In this document: piece by piece, positions 1 to 6,141 of the stretch
Position numbering within the stretch: the stretch's first letter is position 1
Layout of the letters: every line of letters starts with the position of its first letter
From: Pseudomonadota bacterium
Lineage (GTDB): Bacteria > Pseudomonadota > Gammaproteobacteria > Enterobacterales > Enterobacteriaceae
Assembly: GCA_023425455.1 (NCBI GenBank)
Contig: JAFACP010000025.1
Coordinates: 1-6,141, forward strand
Direction of reading: 5' to 3'
DNA length: 6,141 bases
Notes under the pieces: model-generated
What the model saw: the letters and a program-made list of their open reading frames with translations, nothing else
Told to the model about the DNA's origin: nothing
Databases searched by the model: none
Position numbers and translations under genes: made by a program

Positions 1-2
1 TG

Positions 3-380
3 ATTGCAGGCGGAACAGGCTTCTCCTACGTACGTTCGATTCTGCTGACCGCGCTGGCGCGTAACCCGGAGCGCGATATCACCATCTACTGGGGCGGGCG
101 CGAAGAGAAACATCTTTACGATCTCTCCGAGCTGGAAGCGCTGAGCGTGACTCACCCGAACCTGCGTGTCGAGCCGGTGGTTGAGCAGCCGGAAGAGGGC
201 TGGCGCGGGCGTAGCGGTACGGTTCTGACGGCGGTACTGCAGGATTACGGCACGCTCTCTGAGCACGATATCTATATCGCCGGCCGTTTTGAGATGGCGA
301 AAATTGCCCGGGATCTGTTCTGCAACGAGCGTGGTGCGCGCGAAGATCGTCTGTTTGGCGATGCATTTGCGTTTATCTGA
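3..380 (+). CDS. fre: NAD(P)H-flavin reductase, C-terminal part (5' end outside window)
   Basis: Fre reduces free FMN, FAD or riboflavin with NAD(P)H in the cytosol; the reduced flavin serves processes such as ribonucleotide reductase activation and ferric iron reduction. The window opens inside the gene: reading from base 3 gives 125 codons to a TGA at 378-380, about the last half of a protein that is 233 residues in E. coli. The fragment starts with IAGGTGFSY, the glycine-rich pyridine-nucleotide-binding loop of ferredoxin-NADP reductase-like enzymes, at about family residue 109. It continues with [13 protein letters not shown], the [11 protein letters not shown] segment and the typical C-terminus FGDAFAFI. 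It converges on fadA with a 117-bp gap. No disruption is visible. Identification rests on recalled similarity to E. coli Fre over the whole fragment. Confidence 0.96.
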   Translation: MAGGTGFSYVRSILLTALARNPERDITIYWGGREEKHLYDLSELEALSVTHPNLRVEPVVEQPEEGWRGRSGTVLTAVLQDYGTLSEHDIYIAGRFEMAKIARDLFCNERGAREDRLFGDAFAFI

Positions 381-382
381 AT

Positions 383-408
383 AAAAAAACCCGCCCCTGA
401 CAGGCGGG
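383..408 (-). terminator. Rho-independent terminator of fadBA
   Basis: Read on the - strand, CCCGCC (408-403), a 7-nt loop and GGCGGG (395-390) form a perfect 6-bp GC stem, followed at once by seven T residues (389-383). This is a textbook intrinsic terminator about 90 nt past the fadA stop. On the + strand the stem is followed by AAGAACGG rather than a T-run, so it should stop the fadBA transcript efficiently and fre only weakly if at all. Confidence 0.9.
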
Positions 409-497
409 AAGAACGGCAACTAAACCTTTCTCCGTCATCATTCACGCTGCCTCTTTGTTGGCGGCCGCCGCGATGCAGCGCGAATGATTTAGGGAAT
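409..497 (-). other. Structured 3' UTR of fadBA
   Basis: This 89-nt stretch between the fadA stop and the terminator holds no gene. It contains a 6-bp inverted repeat, CGCTGC (445-450) with GCAGCG (475-480), enclosing the self-complementary 10-mer GGCGGCCGCC (460-469). The transcribed - strand could therefore fold upstream of the terminator hairpin. Long, structured 3' ends that finish in a U-tract are a common source of Hfq-bound small RNAs in enterobacteria; that role here is inference only. Confidence 0.5.
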
Positions 498-1670
<1,173 letters not shown>

Positions 1671-1672
<2 letters not shown>

Positions 1673-3860
1673 AAGCCGTTTTCAGCTCGCCAACCGGACG
1701 GGCAGGCTCAACGTGTGGATAGTACGGTTCGTTGTGGCGCGCTTTGTTACGCAGGCCTTCCGGCACCGCATAGAGCGGACCGAGGTGCTGGTACTGCTGG
1801 GCCATATCGAGATAACGTGCGCTGCCGAGCGTATCCAGCCAGCGGAAGGCGCCGCCGTGGAACGGAGGGAAGCCCAGGCCGTATACCAGCGCCATATCGG
1901 CTTCCGCCGGGCTGGCGATAATGCCTTCCTCCAGACAACGTACCACTTCGTTGACCATCGGGATCATCATGCGGGCGATGATTTCATCATCAGTGAAGTC
2001 GCGTTTTTCCTCGCTGACGTCAGCCAGCAGGCTATCCGCTGTCGGATCGTCCTCTTTTTTCGGTTTGCCTTTGCTGTCCTCTTTATAACGCCAGAAGCCG
2101 AGGCCATTTTTCTGGCCATAACGGCCAGCGTCAAACAGCGCGTCAATGGCATCACAGTACTCTTTCTGCATACGCTGCGGGAAACCTGCTGCCATCACCG
2201 CCTGGGCGTGGTGCGCGGTGTCAATCCCGACAACGTCCAGCAGATACGCCGGGCCCATCGGCCAGCCGAACTGTTTCTCCATCACTTTATCCACGTAGCG
2301 GAAGTCTGCGCCGTCACGCAGCAGCTGGCTGAAGCCAGCAAAGTACGGGAACAACACGCGGTTGACGAAGAAGCCCGGACAGTCATTGACCACGACGGGC
2401 GTTTTGCCCATTTTGCTGGCCCATGCCACCACTTTGGCAATGGTCTGGTCAGAGGTTTTTTCGCCGCGGATCACTTCAACCAGCGGCATCCGGTGTACCG
2501 GGTTAAAGAAGTGCATGCCGCAGAAGTTTTCCGGGCGCCTGAGCACGCTTGCCAGCTCGCTAATCGGAATGGTGGAGGTATTTGATGCCAGTACGGTGTC
2601 CGGGCGCACCTTCTCTTCCGTTTCCGCCAGCACCGCTTTTTTGACTTTCGGGTTTTCAACCACCGCCTCAACAACCACGTCTACGCGATCAAAACCGCTG
2701 TATTCGAGCGTTGGCTGAATAGTGGAAATAACGCCTGAGAGCTTCAGGCCGCCGATCTTGCCGCGCTCCAGCTGTTTATTGAGCAGCTTGGCCGCTTCCG
2801 TCATTCCCAGCGTCAGCGATTTTTCGCTGATGTCTTTCATGACTACCGGCACCCCTTTCCAGGCCGACTGGTAAGCGATACCGCCGCCCATAATGCCTGC
2901 GCCCAGCACCGCTGCGTGTTTTGGCGTATCGACATTTTTGGTCAGCTGTCGGGCTTTTCCTTTCACAAACTGGTCGTTGAGGAAGATGCCAACCAGCGCA
3001 CGTGCTTCACTGGTATGGGCCAGCGGAACAAAGCTCTGGTTTTCTAATTTCAGTGCTTCTTCACGGCCACAGCGGGCCGCGGCTTCAATGGTTTTCACCG
3101 CAGTGACAGGAGCCGGATAGTGTTTACCCGCCGTTTGCATCACCATCCCTTTGGCGATGGTGAAACTCATGGTGGCTTCAATTTTGCTGAGTTTTAAGGG
3201 TTCCAGCTTCGGCTGACGTTTGGCTCTCCAGTCGAGATCGCCGTTAATCGCCTGGCGCAGAATAGCCACCGAACCTTCAACCAGCTTCTCTGGCTTCACC
3301 ACGCCATCCACCAGGCCGATTTTAAGCGCCTGGTCGGCACCGACATCTTTACCTGCAGCGATAATTTCCAGGGCGCTATCGGCACCGAGCATACGCGGCA
3401 TACGTACGGAGCCGCCAAAGCCCGGCATAATGCCCAGCTTCGTTTCCGGCAGACCGATGCGCAGATCCGGCGTGGCCAGACGGTAGTCGGTTGCCAGTAC
3501 GCACTCGCAGCCGCCGCCCAGCGCGTAGCCGTTGACGGCGGAGATGGTCGGAACCGGCAGGTCTTCCAGTCGGTTAAAGACGCTGTTGGCGAAGTGCAGC
3601 CACTGGCTGAGTTGTTCTTCCGGGACCTGGAACAGCGAGAGGAACTCGGTAATATCAGCGCCGACAATAAACGCGGCTTTGCTCGAGCGCAGCAGTAATC
3701 CTTTCAGATCGGATTGTGATTCAAGCACATCGAGGGCCTGGCCAAGACTGGCCACCGTCGCGGTATCAAGCTTGTTCACTGAGCCGGGAGCATCGAACAC
3801 CAGTTCGGCGATGCCATCTTCCAGCCAGTCTACGTACAGGGTGTCGCCTTTGTAGAGCAT
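1671..3860 (-). CDS. fadB: Multifunctional fatty-acid oxidation complex, alpha subunit (enoyl-CoA hydratase / 3-hydroxyacyl-CoA dehydrogenase)
   Basis: FadB hydrates trans-2-enoyl-CoA and oxidises the (S)-3-hydroxyacyl-CoA with NAD+, passing the ketoacyl-CoA to FadA; the family also has enoyl-CoA isomerase and 3-hydroxyacyl-CoA epimerase activities. With the ATG at 3860 the product is 729 residues, the E. coli length. Residues 1 to about 190 are a crotonase fold with GADI (67-70), [10 protein letters not shown] ending in catalytic Glu119, and GLPE with Glu139. From about 310 comes the dehydrogenase: Rossmann motif GAGIMG (320-325), NAD-ribose Asp343, the VVEAVVEN segment, SNTSTIPIS, and catalytic His450 in [16 protein letters not shown]. 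The C-terminal part includes [13 protein letters not shown] ([13 protein letters not shown]) and [10 protein letters not shown] segments. The open frame extends 12 codons further upstream to an ATG at 3896, but that codon lies inside the FadR operator and lacks a Shine-Dalgarno, so I reject it. First gene of the operon. Confidence 0.98.
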
Positions 3861-3865
3861 GTCAG

Positions 3866-3871
3866 TCTCCT
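3866..3871 (-). promoter_or_regulatory. fadB Shine-Dalgarno
   Basis: AGGAGA on the - strand lies 5 nt before the ATG at 3860. It decides between this start and the in-frame ATG at 3896, which has only pyrimidine-rich sequence (CTCCGTCTCATCTGG) before it. Confidence 0.85.
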
Positions 3872-3886
3872 GAATCCAGCAATTGG

Positions 3887-3903
3887 ATCTGGTCATACCA
3901 GAT
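3887..3903. promoter_or_regulatory. FadR operator of fadBA
   Basis: The 17-mer ATCTGGTCATACCAGAT is a perfect 7-bp inverted repeat (ATCTGGT / ACCAGAT) around a 3-bp centre. It fits the FadR consensus (AACTGGTCNGACCAGTT type) and, read on the - strand, differs by only one base from the E. coli fadB operator as I remember it. In E. coli FadR binds just downstream of the fadB transcription start and represses; long-chain acyl-CoA releases it. Here the site is 26 nt upstream of the fadB ATG, in the same promoter-proximal position, so the same fatty-acid-induced control is expected. Confidence 0.92.
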
Positions 3904-3910
3904 GAGACGG

Positions 3911-3948
3911 AGTGTGGGATTTATGTTAATAAAATGCAAATTACTCAT
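3911..3948 (-). promoter_or_regulatory. Probable fadBA promoter
   Basis: On the - strand, CATAAA (3925-3920) is a 4/6 match to a sigma-70 -10 box in an AT-rich stretch and would place transcription start near 3911-3913. The FadR operator would then begin about 8-10 nt downstream, as I recall for E. coli fadB. The -35 position (about 3948-3943, ATGAGT) is poor, so the exact boxes are uncertain. The regulatory geometry supports the region more than the hexamers do. Confidence 0.5.
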
Positions 3949-4004
3949 TAAGAAATTGCTGCATTGATCACGCTCGGTGGAAATCACGCAGCCAGAGCCA
4001 GGTG

Positions 4005-4013
4005 TGCTAAGAT
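4005..4013 (+). promoter_or_regulatory. Candidate pepQ promoter (extended -10)
   Basis: TGCTAAGAT reads as an extended -10 element: TG, one base, then TAAGAT, a 4/6 match to TATAAT. It would start transcription near 4020 and give a leader of about 30 nt before the pepQ ATG. No good -35 is seen 16-18 bp upstream (CACGCA region). A second hexamer, TAAAAT at 3930-3935, is a 5/6 match but also lacks a -35 partner. Treat this as a candidate only. Confidence 0.35.
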
Positions 4014-4038
4014 GCGGGGACTTGAGGTCAAAAAAACG

Positions 4039-4044
4039 AAAGGA
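4039..4044 (+). promoter_or_regulatory. pepQ Shine-Dalgarno
   Basis: AAAGGA sits 6 nt before the ATG at 4051 and only 3 nt before the tandem in-frame ATG at 4048. The spacing favours 4051. It also rules out an upstream in-frame ATG at 3964, which would add 29 residues unlike the family N-terminus. Confidence 0.75.
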
Positions 4045-4050
4045 AAAATG

Positions 4051-5382
4051 ATGGATTCACTGACCGCACTTTATAAAAATCATATCGTTACCCTACAGGA
4101 ACGTACCCGCGACGTGCTGGCTCGTTTTAATCTCGATGCCCTGCTGATCCACTCCGGGGAGCTGATGAATACCTTCCTGGATGACCACGCTTATCCGTTT
4201 AAGGTGAATCCGCAGTTTAAAGCCTGGGTGCCGGTCACGCAGGTACCAAATTGCTGGCTGTTGGTGGACGGCGTGAACAAACCGAAACTGTGGTTCTACC
4301 TGCCGGTTGATTACTGGCACAACGTTGAACCTCTGCCGAATACCTTCTGGACAGAAGAGATCGACGTTATCGCGCTGCCGAAAGCGGACGGCATAGGCAG
4401 CCAGCTGCCTGCGGCGCGCGGCAATATCGCCTATATCGGACCGGTACCGGAGCGTGCGCTTGGCCTCGATATCCCGGCGGAAAAGCTCAACCCGAAAGGG
4501 GTGCTGGATTATCTGCATTATTACCGCGCTTACAAAACCGACTACGAACTCTCCTGCATGCGTGAAGCGCAAAAAACGGCGGTCAATGGTCATCGTGCGG
4601 CACATGAAGCCTTCCTGTCCGGGATGAGCGAGTTTGACATCAACCAGGCGTACCTGACGGCAACCGGCCATCGCGATACCGATGTTCCTTACGGCAATAT
4701 TGTGGCGTTGAATGAGCACGCGTCCGTACTGCACTACACTAAGCTTGATCACCGTGTGCCGTCGGAAATGCGCAGCTTCCTGCTGGATGCCGGCGCCGAG
4801 TATAACGGCTACGCGGCAGACCTGACCCGTACCTGGGCGGCGAACGCGGATACCGATTTTGCCCACCTGATCAAAGATGTGAATGACGAACAGCTGGCGC
4901 TTATCAGCACCATGAAAGCGGGAACCCGCTATGTGGATTACCACATTCAGTTCCATCAGCGCATCGCCAAACTGTTGCATAAGCATCAGATTGTGACCGG
5001 TATGAGCGAAGATGCGATGGTAGAGAACGATCTTACCGGGCCGTTTATGCCACACGGTATCGGCCACCAGTTGGGTCTGCAGGTGCATGATGTTGCCGGG
5101 TTTATGCAGGATGATACGGGGACGCATCTGGCGGCGCCGGCTAAATATCCTTACCTGCGCTGCACGCGCATGCTCGAACCTCGTATGGTGTTGACCATTG
5201 AGCCTGGCATCTACTTTATCGAGTCCCTGCTGGCGCCGTGGCGTGAAGGTGCGTTCAGCAAGCACTTCAACTGGGAAAAAATTGACGCGCTGAAGCCGTT
5301 CGGCGGGATCCGTATCGAAGATAACGTGGTGATCCACGAGAACAGTATCGAAAACATGACGCGAGATCTGAAGCTGGCCTGA
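4051..5382 (+). CDS. pepQ: Xaa-Pro dipeptidase (prolidase)
   Basis: PepQ is a cytosolic dimanganese dipeptidase of peptidase family M24B that splits dipeptides with a C-terminal proline; the enterobacterial enzyme is also known to hydrolyse some organophosphates. With the ATG at 4051 the product, [11 protein letters not shown]..., is 443 residues, the E. coli length. An N-terminal creatinase-like domain (about 1-160) precedes the pita-bread catalytic domain. All five metal ligands are in place: Asp246 ([11 protein letters not shown]), Asp257 (AADLTRTW), His339 ([14 protein letters not shown]), Glu384 (LTIEPGIYF) and Glu423 ([10 protein letters not shown]). Two residues differ from the E. coli protein as I remember it: Gln340 for Pro after the ligand His339, and Arg378 for Gly just before MVLTIEPG. 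It is divergently transcribed from fadB and its stop overlaps the yigZ start by one base. Confidence 0.97.
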   Translation: MDSLTALYKNHIVTLQERTRDVLARFNLDALLIHSGELMNTFLDDHAYPFKVNPQFKAWVPVTQVPNCWLLVDGVNKPKLWFYLPVDYWHNVEPLPNTFWTEEIDVIALPKADGIGSQLPAARGNIAYIGPVPERALGLDIPAEKLNPKGVLDYLHYYRAYKTDYELSCMREAQKTAVNGHRAAHEAFLSGMSEFDINQAYLTATGHRDTDVPYGNIVALNEHASVLHYTKLDHRVPSEMRSFLLDAGAEYNGYAADLTRTWAANADTDFAHLIKDVNDEQLALISTMKAGTRYVDYHIQFHQRIAKLLHKHQIVTGMSEDAMVENDLTGPFMPHGIGHQLGLQVHDVAGFMQDDTGTHLAAPAKYPYLRCTRMLEPRMVLTIEPGIYFIESLLAPWREGAFSKHFNWEKIDALKPFGGIRIEDNVVIHENSIENMTRDLKLA

Positions 5383-5996
5383 TGGAAAGTTGGCTGATAC
5401 CGGCAGAGCCGGTCACCTTTACCGAGGAGATCAAGAAAAGCCGCTTTATTACGCTACTGGCTCATACCGACGGCGTGGATGCGGCAAAAGCGTTCGTGGA
5501 ATCTGTTCGCGCGCAACATCCCGATGCGCGCCACCACTGCGTGGCGTGGGTAGCGGGGCCGCCAAACGAGTCACAGATGCTGGGGTTTTCCGATGATGGT
5601 GAACCGGCTGGCACCGCCGGTAAACCCATGCTCTCTCAACTGATGGGAAGTGGCGTAGGGGAAATTACCTCCGTGGTGGTTCGTTACTATGGCGGCATTT
5701 TGCTGGGCACGGGTGGGCTGGTAAAGGCCTACGGCGGTGGAGTACAGCAGGCGCTTAATCAGCTGCTAACGACCCGCAAAACGCCGCTTACCGAATATAC
5801 TTTACGGTGTGATTACGCCCAGCTCTCAGGCATTGACGCATTGCTAAAACAATTCAACGGTGTGATTGCGCACAGTGATTACCAGGCGATGGTGCAATTA
5901 CGCGTGGCGCTCCCTCAGGCTGAGCTGGCGGCTTTTTCAGCAAAGCTGGCTGATTTTAGCCGTGGTTCGTTGCAATTGCTGCTGATTGAACAATAA
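5382..5996 (+). CDS. yigZ: IMPACT family protein YigZ (UPF0029/DUF1949)
   Basis: YigZ is a conserved cytosolic protein whose biochemical role is not established; it is the bacterial relative of eukaryotic IMPACT/YIH1, which modulates Gcn2 signalling. The 204-residue length equals the E. coli protein. The N-terminal UPF0029 domain (about 15-125) shows ARHHCVAWV (49-57), GFSDDGEPAGTAGKPML (68-84) and the family signature core RYYGGILLGTGGL (101-113). The C-terminal part (about 135-200, with ALPQAELAAFSAKLADFSRGS) matches the DUF1949 ferredoxin-like domain. The start ATG shares its A with the pepQ TGA (TGATG) and has no clear Shine-Dalgarno beyond a weak GAAG, so translation is probably coupled to pepQ. 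Family assignment is firm; molecular function is not. Confidence 0.95.
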   Translation: MESWLIPAEPVTFTEEIKKSRFITLLAHTDGVDAAKAFVESVRAQHPDARHHCVAWVAGPPNESQMLGFSDDGEPAGTAGKPMLSQLMGSGVGEITSVVVRYYGGILLGTGGLVKAYGGGVQQALNQLLTTRKTPLTEYTLRCDYAQLSGIDALLKQFNGVIAHSDYQAMVQLRVALPQAELAAFSAKLADFSRGSLQLLLIEQ

Positions 5997-6036
5997 TCCC
6001 CACCTTACTTTTTGAATACCAAAGGAAGCGGCAGAG
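5997..6036 (+). other. yigZ-trkH spacer with trkH Shine-Dalgarno
   Basis: This 40-nt spacer has no hairpin-plus-T-run terminator and no convincing promoter. It contains AGGAAG (6023-6028), 8 nt before the trkH ATG. That suggests trkH is read from the same transcript as pepQ and yigZ. Confidence 0.6.
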
Positions 6037-6141
6037 ATGCATTTTCGTGCCATAACCCGAATCGTTGGACTGCTGGTCATACTTTTTTCCGGGACGATGA
6101 TTCTCCCAGGACTGGTGGCGCTTATCTACCGGGACGGTGCG
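6037..6141 (+). CDS. trkH: Trk potassium uptake protein TrkH, N-terminal fragment (3' end outside window)
   Basis: TrkH is the inner-membrane, potassium-translocating subunit of the Trk system and works with the NAD-binding cytosolic protein TrkA. Only the first 35 codons are in the window, MHFRAITRIVGLL through LIYRDGA. They match the E. coli TrkH N-terminus as I remember it except for one conservative change (Leu23 for Ile). Residues about 9-30 are a continuous hydrophobic stretch, the first membrane segment, preceded by the positively charged MHFRAITR. The start is supported by AGGAAG 8 nt upstream and by gene order, since trkH follows yigZ in E. coli. The frame is open to the window edge. 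Confidence 0.93.
   Translation, partial: MHFRAITRIVGLLVILFSGTMILPGLVALIYRDGA

Noticed and set aside
460..469. GGCGGCCGCC palindrome considered as a protein-binding or recombination site
   Set aside because: A self-complementary GC 10-mer is expected occasionally in GC-rich DNA and matches no operator or attachment site I know. I kept it only as part of the 3' UTR structure.
1713..2585. A 290-codon open frame on the + strand opposite fadB
   Set aside because: It lies inside the firmly identified fadB, its translation resembles no family I know, and it has no initiation signals. It is an antisense shadow.
3964..4050. 29-residue N-terminal extension of PepQ starting at an ATG at 3964
   Set aside because: The 443-residue form starting at 4051 matches the family N-terminus and length and has a well-spaced AAAGGA. 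The extension has no Shine-Dalgarno and would run across the candidate pepQ promoter.
4093..5337. A 414-codon open frame on the - strand opposite pepQ
   Set aside because: It is wholly antisense to a gene with every catalytic residue intact. The translation is rich in His, Arg, Gln and Val without recognisable domains, and I see no ribosome binding site or promoter. It is a by-product of GC-biased codon use.

Overview
The window is ordinary, highly conserved chromosomal core DNA of an enterobacterium (Enterobacteriaceae; Enterobacter/Klebsiella/Citrobacter-like by residue differences from remembered E. coli proteins, genus not resolvable by eye). Gene order and orientation match the E. coli K-12 neighbourhood fre > < fadA-fadB < > pepQ-yigZ-trkH. 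All four full-length proteins have exactly the lengths I remember for E. coli (FadA 387, FadB 729, PepQ 443, YigZ 204), and the key catalytic residues I checked fall at the family positions. I see no mobile element, phage gene, CRISPR array, tRNA, rRNA or signs of horizontal transfer.

Layout: (1) 3-380, + strand, the last 125 codons of fre (NAD(P)H-flavin reductase), cut by the left edge. (2) 381-497, a convergent intergenic gap holding a rho-independent terminator for the leftward fadBA transcript and a structured, GC-rich fadBA 3' UTR. (3) 498-3860, - strand, the fadBA operon for aerobic fatty-acid beta-oxidation: fadB is first and fadA follows after 9 nt, with the fadA Shine-Dalgarno overlapping the fadB stop. 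(4) 3861-4050, a divergent control region with a perfect 7-3-7 FadR operator (3887-3903) in the fadB leader, a plausible fadB promoter, and a weak extended -10 candidate for pepQ. (5) 4051-6141, + strand, a tight array of pepQ (Xaa-Pro dipeptidase), yigZ (IMPACT family, one-base TGATG overlap with pepQ) and the first 35 codons of trkH (potassium uptake), cut by the right edge.

How the genes work together: FadB (enoyl-CoA hydratase / 3-hydroxyacyl-CoA dehydrogenase) and FadA (3-ketoacyl-CoA thiolase) form the alpha2beta2 beta-oxidation complex and are expected to be repressed by FadR until long-chain acyl-CoA releases it. pepQ, yigZ and trkH are probably co-transcribed, but they have no obvious shared pathway. 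fre is functionally unrelated to fadBA. No undescribed system is evident. The points worth a second look are small: the structured fadBA 3' UTR as a possible small-RNA source, a small inverted repeat between the FadR operator and the fadB ribosome binding site, a Gly-to-Arg change in a conserved PepQ loop, and start-site choices that automated annotation could get wrong.
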